DNA from: Craterilacuibacter sinensis
GTDB lineage: Bacteria > Pseudomonadota > Gammaproteobacteria > Burkholderiales > Chromobacteriaceae
Assembly: GCF_009831765.1 (NCBI RefSeq)
Contig: NZ_WSSB01000012.1
Location: forward strand, 1-64,000
DNA length: 64,000 nucleotides
Direction of reading: 5' to 3'
Within the stretch, counting starts at the first letter, position 1. Each line of letters opens with the position of its first letter. The notes beneath the pieces were generated by a model, which saw only the letters and a list, made by a program, of their open reading frames with translations, ran no database searches and was not told the origin of the DNA. Position numbers and translations under genes: made by a program. Of this stretch, positions 15,334 to 22,497 are shown in pieces.

Positions 15334-16545
15334 TTAGTTGTTCTTGTCGAAATGGTAGGCGTGTTCGCCGTGCAGGGCTTCGTCCAGCCCTTCTTCCTCT
15401 TCGGCGCGGCTGACGCGCGGTTTGTGGATCAGCTTCATGATCATCCAGGTCACACCAAAGGAGTACACGGCAACAATCACCACGGCCAGAAGCTGGATGG
15501 CGAACTGGTGCAGGCCGCCGCTGACGTCGTCGATGGCACGGTTGGCCAGCAGGCCGACCAGCAAGGAGCCGGTGACGCCACCCACACCGTGGGCACGGAA
15601 TACTTCCAGCGCGTCATCGTATTTGAAGCGTGCCTGCAGCACCTTGGCGAAGTAGCACACGGTCGCACCGATAGCTCCGATCAATACCGCCGCCCAGGGC
15701 TCGACATAGCCGGCGGTCGGGGTAATGGTGGCCAGACCCGCTACGCCGCCAACCAGTACGCCGGAGAAGCTGGGTTTGGCTTCAAAGCGCCAGGCCAGCA
15801 GCAGCCACACCACCATGGCGACGGCACCCGCTACCGCCGTGTTGACAAAGGCGTAGGCGGCCAGTGCGTTGGCTGCATAAGCGCCACCGGCATTAAAGCC
15901 GAACCAGCCGAACCACAACAGGCCGGCACCGATGGCCACCAGTGGCAGATTGCTAGGCTCGGGCTTGTCGCCGGGCTCAATGTCGCGCTTGCCCAGGAAC
16001 ATTACGGTTGCCAGCGCGGCAAAGCCTGCGGTGGTATGCACCACGATGCCGCCAGCGAAGTCGATCGCACCCAGTCTGGCCAGAAAGCCGCCCCCCCAGA
16101 TCCAGTGGGCGACCGGTACATAGATCAGCAGCATCCACAGTACGATGAATTTCAGGTATGCCTTGAAATCAAAGCGCTCGGCAAAAGCACCAGTGATCAG
16201 TGCCGGCGTGATGATGGCAAACATCATCTGGTAGGCAAAGAACATGATAAAGGGGATGGAGGGCGCATAGTGCGGATGCGGCATGGCGCCGACACCACTG
16301 AAGCCGAAGTAGCTTAAATCGCCGATCACGCCGCCGACATCAGGGCCAAAAGCCAGACTGAAGCCGCCAAAAATCCACACCACGGTAATCACGCCCATGG
16401 AAATGAAGTTTTGCATCATGATGGACAGCATGCTGCGGCTGCGAACCAGACCGCCGTAAAACAATGCGAGCCCCGGGGTCATCAGGCAGACCAGCGCCGT
16501 ACATAAAATGATAAAGGCGGTGTCGCCGGTGTTGATGAGGTACAT
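15334..16545 (-). CDS. amt: Ammonium transporter
   Basis: A 403-aa, eleven-helix Amt/Mep/Rh channel for ammonium uptake. The N-terminal TGDTAFIILCTALVCLMTPG, LALFYGGLVRS, the twin-histidine pore region (HTTAGFAALA and FRAHGVGGVTGS) and the C-terminal cytoplasmic tail that receives GlnK are present. ATG 16545 is chosen because AGGAG lies six bases upstream, whereas ATG 16551 abuts it. There is no signal peptide and no adjacent glnK, the usual partner. I found no convincing sigma-54 site in the 80 bp upstream. Confidence 0.94.
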   Translation of the reverse strand: MYLINTGDTAFIILCTALVCLMTPGLALFYGGLVRSRSMLSIMMQNFISMGVITVVWIFGGFSLAFGPDVGGVIGDLSYFGFSGVGAMPHPHYAPSIPFIMFFAYQMMFAIITPALITGAFAERFDFKAYLKFIVLWMLLIYVPVAHWIWGGGFLARLGAIDFAGGIVVHTTAGFAALATVMFLGKRDIEPGDKPEPSNLPLVAIGAGLLWFGWFGFNAGGAYAANALAAYAFVNTAVAGAVAMVVWLLLAWRFEAKPSFSGVLVGGVAGLATITPTAGYVEPWAAVLIGAIGATVCYFAKVLQARFKYDDALEVFRAHGVGGVTGSLLVGLLANRAIDDVSGGLHQFAIQLLAVVIVAVYSFGVTWMIMKLIHKPRVSRAEEEEGLDEALHGEHAYHFDKNN

Positions 16546-16630
16546 GCACATCTCCTGTTTTGCTATCCGCCCGCAGCATGCCGCAATGTCAGGATTGGCG
16601 CGTTACGGCATGGCGAGCTGCGTGCTTGTG

Positions 16631-16659
16631 AAAAACAAGCTGCCGGCAAAGGCAGCTTG
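16631..16659 (-). terminator. Intrinsic terminator of the DUF3617 gene
   Basis: On the minus strand CAAGCTGCC / GGCAGCTTG forms a 9-bp stem with a six-base loop followed by TTTTT. It separates the DUF3617 gene from amt, so amt has its own promoter between 16552 and 16630. Confidence 0.75.
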
Positions 16660-16745
16660 CACCGTCTTGTTATGGCGCATGTATTCCGTATTTGCCTGAA
16701 ACATTTGAATTGGGATACCGGTTTGTGGCGCGAAATTGCGCAGAC

Positions 16746-17159
16746 TCAGGGGCATGCACCCAAGCGTTTGCCGCTATAGCGGTGCACGACCGTTTCGGTT
16801 TTCTTGCCGCTGCTGTCACTAAAGCGGGCACTGCCCTGATAGGACTGGGCGCTGTAATGGATCTCGCCTGTGGCATTCATGACGCTGTTTTCCATCTTGC
16901 ACTGCATCTGCCAGCGGGTGATCTCGCCGCTGTGTTTGCTGTCCGTGATGGTGCAGCCTGGACTGGCCGGAAGCGGGTGTCCGGTTTCTTTGAGCTGGGC
17001 TGGGCTAAAGCACTGGCGGGCTGTCACGGGGGGGGTGTCTGTCTTGACGCCGGGAATCTGGATGGTGGTGGTGATTTCCCATAACCCGGGCTGCATGGGG
17101 GAGGCGGCAAACACCGGGCTGGCAAGGGCAAAGAGGAGGGCGGGAGCAAAGCGGCGCAT
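16746..17159 (-). CDS. DUF3617 periplasmic protein
   Basis: A 137-aa secreted protein: signal peptide MRRFAPALLFALASPVFA cut at AFA-AS, then the DUF3617 start SPMQPGLWEITTTIQIPG, with conserved cysteines in ARQCFS, SPGCTITD, MQCKMEN and the final GACP. The ATG at 17159 follows AGGAG and gives the expected signal peptide; a frame to 17204 has no ribosome site. The family is common in proteobacteria and has no known function. It stands alone between two terminators. Confidence 0.85.
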   Translation of the reverse strand: MRRFAPALLFALASPVFAASPMQPGLWEITTTIQIPGVKTDTPPVTARQCFSPAQLKETGHPLPASPGCTITDSKHSGEITRWQMQCKMENSVMNATGEIHYSAQSYQGSARFSDSSGKKTETVVHRYSGKRLGACP

Positions 17160-17256
17160 AGGTTTCTCCTTGAAAGCGTTGCTCTGGAGGTATGGTTTAC
17201 GCACTATGCTTTGTCAATTTGCCGGGCTTGGGTGTTCGGCATAAATGTTGCGGCCA

Positions 17257-17284
17257 GAAAAAAGCCCCGCACATTGGCGGGGCT
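17257..17284 (-). terminator. Intrinsic terminator of the yciB-yciI-bolA-ppiC operon
   Basis: On the minus strand AGCCCCGC / GCGGGGCT forms an 8-bp GC-rich stem with a six-base loop followed by six Ts, 25 bp after the ppiC stop. Confidence 0.85.
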
Positions 17285-17308
17285 CGCTGAATCCGTGTCC
17301 ATCAGGGC

Positions 17309-18076
17309 TTAAGGCTGGATCTGTGCCTTGCTCTTGAGCGACTTGATATAGTCCTCGACCATCATGCCCTGTACGCGCTGGGTCAGTTGTGGACGGATGC
17401 TGTCCAGTGGCGGCAGGCTTTCGCTCTTGCTGTCTTCCAGCTGGATAATGTGCCAGCCGAAATCGGTTTTCACCGGAACGGCGGTCACCTGACCCTTGGA
17501 CAGTTTACCCAGTGCTTCGGCAAATGGTGGCACATACGCACCCGGTTCGCTCCAGCCCAGATCCCCGCCTTGTACTGCACTACCCGGATCTTGCGATTTT
17601 TCCTTGGCCAGCTGGGCAAACGGCTTGCCTTTTTTCAGCGCGGCAATAATGGCCTGGGCTTCGGCTTCGGTTTTCACCAGGATGTGGCGCGCGCGGTAGC
17701 TCTTCTTGGCGGGCATTTGCGCTTTCAGCGCATTGTATTCAGCCAGCAGTTTGGCATCGGTTATCGGGTTGCGGCGTACATGGTCGCGCAGCAACTCGTC
17801 GGCCAGGGTCATGGCTTCCAGGTTCTGCAACTGGGCGCGTACGGCTGGCGACTTGTCCAGGCCGCGCTTAACCGCCTCCTGACGCAGGATTTCGGCGGTA
17901 ATGATCTGCTCGCTCGCCATGGCCGGCGATACCTGCTGCTGGCCTTGTGCCTGCATCATTTTGACGACAGCGTCGATGCGCTGCTGGGAAATGGCCTGGC
18001 CGTTGACCGAGGCGGCCTGGGCGGCAAAGGAAAAGGCCGACAGCACTGCGGCGGTCACTAGGGTCAGTTTCTTCAT
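17309..18076 (-). CDS. Periplasmic parvulin-type peptidyl-prolyl isomerase
   Basis: A 255-aa chaperone. Signal peptide MKKLTLVTAAVLSAFSFAAQA, an N-terminal SurA-like helical region (~25-125) and one parvulin domain (~130-230) with RARHILVKTEAEAQ, SQDPGSAVQGGDLGW and FGWHIIQLED. It catalyses proline cis-trans isomerisation of secreted proteins. It lies 54 bp after bolA and closes the block. Distinguishing it from SurA: it has one parvulin domain rather than two. Confidence 0.9.
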   Translation of the reverse strand: MKKLTLVTAAVLSAFSFAAQAASVNGQAISQQRIDAVVKMMQAQGQQQVSPAMASEQIITAEILRQEAVKRGLDKSPAVRAQLQNLEAMTLADELLRDHVRRNPITDAKLLAEYNALKAQMPAKKSYRARHILVKTEAEAQAIIAALKKGKPFAQLAKEKSQDPGSAVQGGDLGWSEPGAYVPPFAEALGKLSKGQVTAVPVKTDFGWHIIQLEDSKSESLPPLDSIRPQLTQRVQGMMVEDYIKSLKSKAQIQP

Positions 18077-18130
18077 CTGGTTTTCTGCTTTCTTGGTCGA
18101 AATGGCGTGCTTGCTCGGGCAAGTTCGGGT

Positions 18131-18397
18131 TCAGGATTCTTGTGCAGTCTTGGCGCTGATGCTCAGTGCGTGTATGCGCACCTGCATCATCTCACCCAGT
18201 GTGTCGTAGACCAGACGGTGGCGCGCCAGCGTTGTCAGGCCGGCAAAGGCGTCGCTGACGATGTAGAGCTGGTAATGGCCGCCACCTGCGCGTGCACCGG
18301 CATGACCCGCATGCTTGGCACTGTCGTCACGGATATCGATATGTTGCGGCGCCAGGGTAGCCAGCTTGTCCTGCATCAGGCGGATGGTATCGCTCAT
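18131..18397 (-). CDS. bolA: BolA family protein
   Basis: An 88-aa BolA/IbaG-fold protein with the family motifs [24 protein letters not shown] and the [13 protein letters not shown] helix. BolA proteins pair with monothiol glutaredoxins in iron-sulfur handling and can act on transcription and cell shape. The start at 18397 overlaps the yciI stop by ATGA, so it is translationally coupled; a longer frame to 18478 would run through yciI. Confidence 0.92.
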   Translation of the reverse strand: MSDTIRLMQDKLATLAPQHIDIRDDSAKHAGHAGARAGGGHYQLYIVSDAFAGLTTLARHRLVYDTLGEMMQVRIHALSISAKTAQES

Positions 18398-18696
18398 GCC
18401 GGCAGCACCTTGCGAAAGGGTTTGACCGTTACCTGGGCATAAACGCCGGCATCGACATAAGGGTCGGCTGCGGCCCATGCCTGCGCGTCGGCGAGCGAGG
18501 CGAACTCGGCCACGATCAGGCTGCCGGAAAAGCCGGCCGGGCCCGGATCTATGGCATCAATGGCTGGAAAAGGACCGGCCAGCAGCAGGCGGCCTGCGTC
18601 CTGCAAGGCTTGCAGGCGCGCAAGATGGGCGGGGCGGGCGGCCAGACGTTGCGGCAGCGAGCCTGCCACGTCTTCACCCTGAATAACGTACAGCAT
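18394..18696 (-). CDS. yciI: YciI family protein
   Basis: A 100-aa dimeric ferredoxin-like protein starting [13 protein letters not shown], with the YciI motifs [21 protein letters not shown] and [14 protein letters not shown] containing the conserved His and Asp pair. The family is of uncertain function. Its start overlaps the yciB stop (TAATG) and its stop overlaps bolA (ATGA). Confidence 0.92.
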   Translation of the reverse strand: MLYVIQGEDVAGSLPQRLAARPAHLARLQALQDAGRLLLAGPFPAIDAIDPGPAGFSGSLIVAEFASLADAQAWAAADPYVDAGVYAQVTVKPFRKVLPA

Positions 18697-19229
18697 TACG
18701 GTTTTTCCTCGATAAAGCGTGACAGATACAGGCTTTGCGCAACCACGAAGGCCAGCATCAACCCCATGCCGCCGAACAGCTTGAAGTTGACCCAGATTTC
18801 TTCGCTGAAGCTCATGGCCACATACAGATTGAGCGCACCCATAAAGGCAAAGAAAGCGACCCAGGCAAAATTAAGCTTGCGCCAGACGGGGTCGGGCAGG
18901 GCAACCTGCTCTTTCATCATGGCCTTGATGCCGTTCTTGCCGGCCATCTCGCCGATCAGCAGACCGGCGCCCATGGCCCAGTACAGCAAGGTGGGTTTCC
19001 ACATAATGAACTGCTTGTCGTGAAACAGCAGGGTGGCGCCGCCCAGTACCACGATCAGCGCCAGGCTGACCCATTGCATGGTGTCGACCTTGCGGTGGCG
19101 TACCCAGGCAAAGGCAACCATGGCGGCGGTGGCGACGATGGCAACAGCGGTGGCCGAGAAAATATCGCGGGTAAACCAGTAAGTGGCAAAAAACAGCAGG
19201 ACGGGGAGGAGGTCGGTCAGTATTTTCAT
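18696..19229 (-). CDS. yciB: Inner membrane septation protein A
   Basis: A 177-aa, five-helix inner-membrane protein of the YciB/IspA family, linked to cell-envelope synthesis and septation. The N-terminus [20 protein letters not shown], the [15 protein letters not shown] segment and [22 protein letters not shown] are characteristic. ATG 19229 gives the normal family N-terminus; a frame to 19265 has no support. It heads the yciB-yciI-bolA-ppiC unit. Confidence 0.94.
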   Translation of the reverse strand: MKILTDLLPVLLFFATYWFTRDIFSATAVAIVATAAMVAFAWVRHRKVDTMQWVSLALIVVLGGATLLFHDKQFIMWKPTLLYWAMGAGLLIGEMAGKNGIKAMMKEQVALPDPVWRKLNFAWVAFFAFMGALNLYVAMSFSEEIWVNFKLFGGMGLMLAFVVAQSLYLSRFIEEKP

Positions 19230-19280
19230 GCGGGGAATTATGTGGGCTTGGCCGCGCCAAGACAAGCGCGGCCATGCAGT

Positions 19281-20192
19281 TTAGCTTTTCGGTGCCTGTT
19301 TGACTACGGATAAGGCGGTGGCGACCAGTCCGGCTACATCGCCTGCATTGGCCGGCAGAATCAGGGTATTGCCGGTCTTGGCCAGTTTGGCGAAGGCTTC
19401 GACATATTGCTCGGCCACTTTGAGGTTGACTGCCTCGATGCCGGAAGGTTCGGCAATGGCTTGCGCTACGGCACGCAGCGCGTGGGCATTGGCGTCGGCG
19501 ACCAGACGCAGGGCTTCGGCTTCGCCTTGCGCGGTATTGATGGCCGCCTGCATTTCACCTTCGGACTTCTGGATGGAGGCTTCACGCTGGCCGGCGGCGA
19601 TATTGATCTGTTCCTGCTTGCGCCCCTCGGATGCTGCAATCAGCGCGCGCTTCTCGCGCTCGGCGGTAATCTGCGACTGCATGGCATGCAGGATTTCCTG
19701 TGGTGGTACCAAGTCCTTGATTTCGTAGCGTAAAACCTTTACCCCCCAGCTGGAGGCGGCTTCGTCCAGTGCGGCGACGACCGAGGTGTTGATTTCGTCG
19801 CGCTCTTCGAAAGTCTTGTCCAGTTCCATCTTGCCGATAACCGAACGCAAGGTGGTTTGCGCCAGCTGGGTAATCGCCATGATGTAGTCGCTGGAGCCGT
19901 AGCTTGCGCGCTGCGGGTCGGTCACCTGAAAGTACAGGATGCCGTCGACCTTGAGCTGGGTGTTGTCGCGCGTGATGCAGATCTGGCTGGGTACATCCAG
20001 CGGAATCTCTTTCAGGCTGTGGCGGTAGGCGACTCGGTCGACAAAGGGAATGATGATATTGAGGCCGGGCTTGAGTACGGCATGGAAGCGGCCAAGGCGC
20101 TCGACCACCAGCGCGCTTTGCTGCGGCACGACGCGGACAGCCTGCAGTACGAATACCAGTGCGGCGGCGAATAAAACGAGTGTGGAAATCAT
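19281..20192 (-). CDS. SPFH/Band 7 stomatin-like membrane protein
   Basis: A 303-aa protein with an N-terminal membrane helix (~3-20) and an SPFH domain: VPQQSALVVERLGRFHAVLKPG, the DVPSQICITRDNTQLKVDGILYFQV core and TTLRSVIGKMELDKTFEERD. A long Ala/Glu/Gln-rich coiled region with EREKRALIAASEGRKQ follows. This is the QmcA/stomatin group, which oligomerises in membrane microdomains. Its start overlaps the NfeD gene stop by ATGA; SPFH-NfeD pairs are a widespread operon type that acts in membrane organisation. Confidence 0.92.
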   Translation of the reverse strand: MISTLVLFAAALVFVLQAVRVVPQQSALVVERLGRFHAVLKPGLNIIIPFVDRVAYRHSLKEIPLDVPSQICITRDNTQLKVDGILYFQVTDPQRASYGSSDYIMAITQLAQTTLRSVIGKMELDKTFEERDEINTSVVAALDEAASSWGVKVLRYEIKDLVPPQEILHAMQSQITAEREKRALIAASEGRKQEQINIAAGQREASIQKSEGEMQAAINTAQGEAEALRLVADANAHALRAVAQAIAEPSGIEAVNLKVAEQYVEAFAKLAKTGNTLILPANAGDVAGLVATALSVVKQAPKS

Positions 20193-20620
20193 GCGTTTTC
20201 CTCCGGTGGGGTGGTGTCGACGATCAGGCGGTTGCCGTCACGACCGACAATATAGGCGTGCTGCCCTTCGGTGAGCCTGGGTGACCTGACTTCGGCATCC
20301 CAACAGGTGCCACGGTATTGCACCCGGGCCTGGCGTGCTTCGTCTATATGCAATATTTCGACGCGCTGCCCCAGATCCGGGTCATCCACGCGGGCGCGTG
20401 TTTGTGTGTTGAGGCGTTTGCGGTGGCGGCGCAAAAAGGCAACACCAACAAGGGCGCTGATACTGGCCAGTATCAGTTGCACGGCGGGTGCGGCGCCAAA
20501 GAAGCTGGCGAGCGATGCGATGGCAAAGGACGCGCTGAAAACCAGCAGATAAAACGTGCCGCTTAAAAATTCACCTATCAGCGCAGCCAGTGCCAGGCTG
20601 AGCCAGATGCCGGCTGTCAT
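20189..20620 (-). CDS. NfeD family membrane protein
   Basis: A 143-aa short NfeD protein: two to three hydrophobic helices (about 2-70) with the FLSGTFYLLVFSASFAIASL segment, then a soluble OB-fold domain (~85-140) ending in GRDGNRLIVDTTPPE. ATG 20620 follows GGAG six bases upstream, which is better than the earlier in-frame ATG at 20653. NfeD partners the SPFH protein encoded next. Confidence 0.88.
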   Translation of the reverse strand: MTAGIWLSLALAALIGEFLSGTFYLLVFSASFAIASLASFFGAAPAVQLILASISALVGVAFLRRHRKRLNTQTRARVDDPDLGQRVEILHIDEARQARVQYRGTCWDAEVRSPRLTEGQHAYIVGRDGNRLIVDTTPPEENA

Positions 20621-20730
20621 GGCAAGCTCCAGATATTTATGGCGATATTGCATTGTCGGTGTTTAGGCAGGTAAGGGCAATGCGGTATTTGCCCTTACCT
20701 TTGGCCGCGTCCGGCGCTAGACTCGCGCCC

Positions 20731-21330
20731 ATGTATCAGATCAAGCAAGCGGCACAAGCCGAAACAGACATCCGCAAGAGCCGTTTTATCGCCATGGCGC
20801 TGCCGGTCAGCGAGCGGGCACAGGCGCAGCGCGAACTGGCTCGCATCCGTAGCGAGCACCCGTCTGCACGCCATGTGTGCTGGGTTTTACTGTGCGCCGG
20901 CGATTCGGGTATGGACGACGATGGCGAGCCTTCCGGTACGGCGGCACGGCCGATTTACAATGTGCTGGTGCACCGGCAGTTGCAGAATGTCTTGCTGGTG
21001 GTGGTGCGTTATTTTGGCGGGATCAAGCTGGGTGCAGGCGGCCTGATGCGTGCCTATAGCCAGGCGGCGGTGGCGGCGCTGGATGCCGCAGAAAAAACGC
21101 CAGTTGTCGCGCTGGCTTCCTGGTGGCTGGTGTGCGGTTTTGCCCACGAAAACAGCCTGCGCCACTGGTGTGTGCAGCACGATCTTGCCATCGTGCAAGC
21201 CTGTTACGCTGAGCAGGTGCGCCTGAGGGTCAGCCTGCCGCTGGCGCAGGCCGATACGCTGCGCCGGCACTTGCTTGATAGTCTGGGCGGGGTCGTCGAT
21301 ATGCACGATGGCGATTCCTTTGGCGGCTAG
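20731..21330 (+). CDS. IMPACT/YigZ family protein
   Basis: A 199-aa protein with an N-terminal UPF0029/IMPACT domain: IRKSRFIAMALPV, RHVCWVLL, the DDDGEPSGTAARP loop and VVVRYFGGIKLGAGGLMRAY; a smaller C-terminal domain follows. Eukaryotic IMPACT blocks Gcn2 and bacterial YigZ is of unknown function. The start MYQIKQAAQAE at 20731 gives the usual length. It is divergent from the NfeD-SPFH pair. Confidence 0.9.
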   Translation: MYQIKQAAQAETDIRKSRFIAMALPVSERAQAQRELARIRSEHPSARHVCWVLLCAGDSGMDDDGEPSGTAARPIYNVLVHRQLQNVLLVVVRYFGGIKLGAGGLMRAYSQAAVAALDAAEKTPVVALASWWLVCGFAHENSLRHWCVQHDLAIVQACYAEQVRLRVSLPLAQADTLRRHLLDSLGGVVDMHDGDSFGG

Positions 21331-21372
21331 TCATGCTGCCTGCGTAAGTAGTTTTATGTCGAGATAAAAGGG

Positions 21373-21402
21373 TTGACGCCAGCAAGTGTCACACGCTAAT
21401 GT
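21373..21402 (+). promoter_or_regulatory. Candidate sigma-70 promoter for the guaC leader
   Basis: TTGACG at 21373-21378 and TAATGT at 21397-21402 are separated by 18 bp. The -35 box matches five of six consensus bases and the -10 three. A transcript from here would start near 21409 and contain two hairpins before the guaC start. Confidence 0.4.
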
Positions 21403-21418
21403 GTAGCCGAACTGACGT

Positions 21419-21440
21419 GCAGCGCGCCAAACGCCGCTGC
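21419..21440 (+). other. Leader hairpin upstream of guaC
   Basis: GCAGCG at 21419-21424 pairs with CGCTGC at 21435-21440, a 6-bp GC-rich stem with a ten-base loop. It lies between the candidate promoter and the intrinsic terminator of the leader. Confidence 0.4.
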
Positions 21441-21455
21441 GGGGAAAGTGCAAAC

Positions 21456-21482
21456 GGGAGCCGGCGACGGTTCCCTTTTTTT
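21456..21482 (+). terminator. Intrinsic terminator inside the guaC 5' leader
   Basis: GGGAGCCG at 21456-21463 and CGGTTCCC at 21468-21475 form an 8-bp stem (one G-T pair) closed by a GCGA tetraloop and followed by seven Ts. It lies 47 bp before the guaC start and 126 bp after the yigZ-family stop. GGGAA at 21442-21446 can pair with TTCCC of the 3' arm, an alternative that would open the terminator. It could be an attenuator for guaC or simply the end of an upstream transcript. Confidence 0.75.
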
Positions 21483-21528
21483 ATGGGGCCCCCTGTTTTT
21501 AATCCCGTAAATTCCCGTGAGGCACAGC

Positions 21529-22479
21529 ATGATCAGCACCGAAATCAACTATGGCGATGTTTATCTCGTTCCCAAGAAAACCGTGGTCGACAGCCGCAAG
21601 GAATGCGATACCTCGGTCGCCTTCGGTCCGCGCCGTTTTACCATGCCGGTTTACCCTTCGAACATGAAAAGCGTGGTCAATGCCGCATCCTGCGAGTACT
21701 TCGCGCGCCTGGGCTGGTTTTACACCATGCACCGCTTCAATGTGAGTGTGGTTGAATTTGTTGCCGACATGCAGCAAAAAGGTCTGTTTGCCTCCATCAG
21801 CATGGGCGTGAACGAGGACTCCTACCAGCAGGTGAGCGATCTTCAGGCCGCCGGCCTGACCCCCGAGTACATCACGCTGGATGTGGCCAACGCCTGGTGC
21901 GTCAAGGCCGAGCGCATGATCAAGCATCTGAAGGCCAGCTTTCCGGGCAGCTTTATCATCGGCGGCAATATTGCCACGGCCGAGGCCGCGCGCGAACTGG
22001 AAGCCTGGGGCTGTGATGCAATCAAGGCCGGCATTGCCGGTGGCCGCGTCTGCATTACCAAGAACAAAACCGGTTTTCATCGTCCGATGATTTCGACGGT
22101 GCAGGATTGCGCTGCGGCGGTAAGCGTACCGGTGATTGCCGATGGCGGCATCGTCGAGCATGGCGATATTGCCAAGGCGCTGGTGTGTGGCGCGACCATG
22201 GTGATGGCGGGTTCGCTGTTTGCCGGTTTTGACGAGTCGGCTGGCGAGATCGTCGAGATCAGCGGCAAGCTGTACAAGGAATATTTCGGCAGCGCCTCGC
22301 AGTTCAACAAAGGTGCTTACGTCAACGTCGAGGGCAAGAAGATTCTGGTCGAGTACAAGGGTCGCATCGACAAGCTGCTGCTTGAATTGCAGGAAGACCT
22401 GCAGTCCTCGGTCAGCTATGCCGGTGGCCGCGATCTGGCTGCCCTGCGCGACGTCGAGATGATACGCGTACCGCGCTGA
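21529..22479 (+). CDS. guaC: GMP reductase
   Basis: A 316-aa IMPDH/GMPR-family TIM barrel that deaminates GMP to IMP with NADPH. Features are [30 protein letters not shown], the catalytic loop [14 protein letters not shown] with the active cysteine, [16 protein letters not shown], and [13 protein letters not shown] followed by [12 protein letters not shown], which fits the second GMPR subgroup and not IMP dehydrogenase (no CBS domains). ATG 21529 follows GAGG; a GTG at 21517 overlaps that site. The leader carries a terminator, so expression may be attenuated. Confidence 0.9.
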   Translation: MISTEINYGDVYLVPKKTVVDSRKECDTSVAFGPRRFTMPVYPSNMKSVVNAASCEYFARLGWFYTMHRFNVSVVEFVADMQQKGLFASISMGVNEDSYQQVSDLQAAGLTPEYITLDVANAWCVKAERMIKHLKASFPGSFIIGGNIATAEAARELEAWGCDAIKAGIAGGRVCITKNKTGFHRPMISTVQDCAAAVSVPVIADGGIVEHGDIAKALVCGATMVMAGSLFAGFDESAGEIVEISGKLYKEYFGSASQFNKGAYVNVEGKKILVEYKGRIDKLLLELQEDLQSSVSYAGGRDLAALRDVEMIRVPR

Positions 22480-22497
22480 GGCAATAGGCACGGCAGC

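Noticed and set aside
16560-16630. A sigma-54 GG-N10-GC pattern upstream of amt
   Set aside because: Only the minimal GG/GC pair fits; the flanking bases do not match TGGCAC and TTGC.
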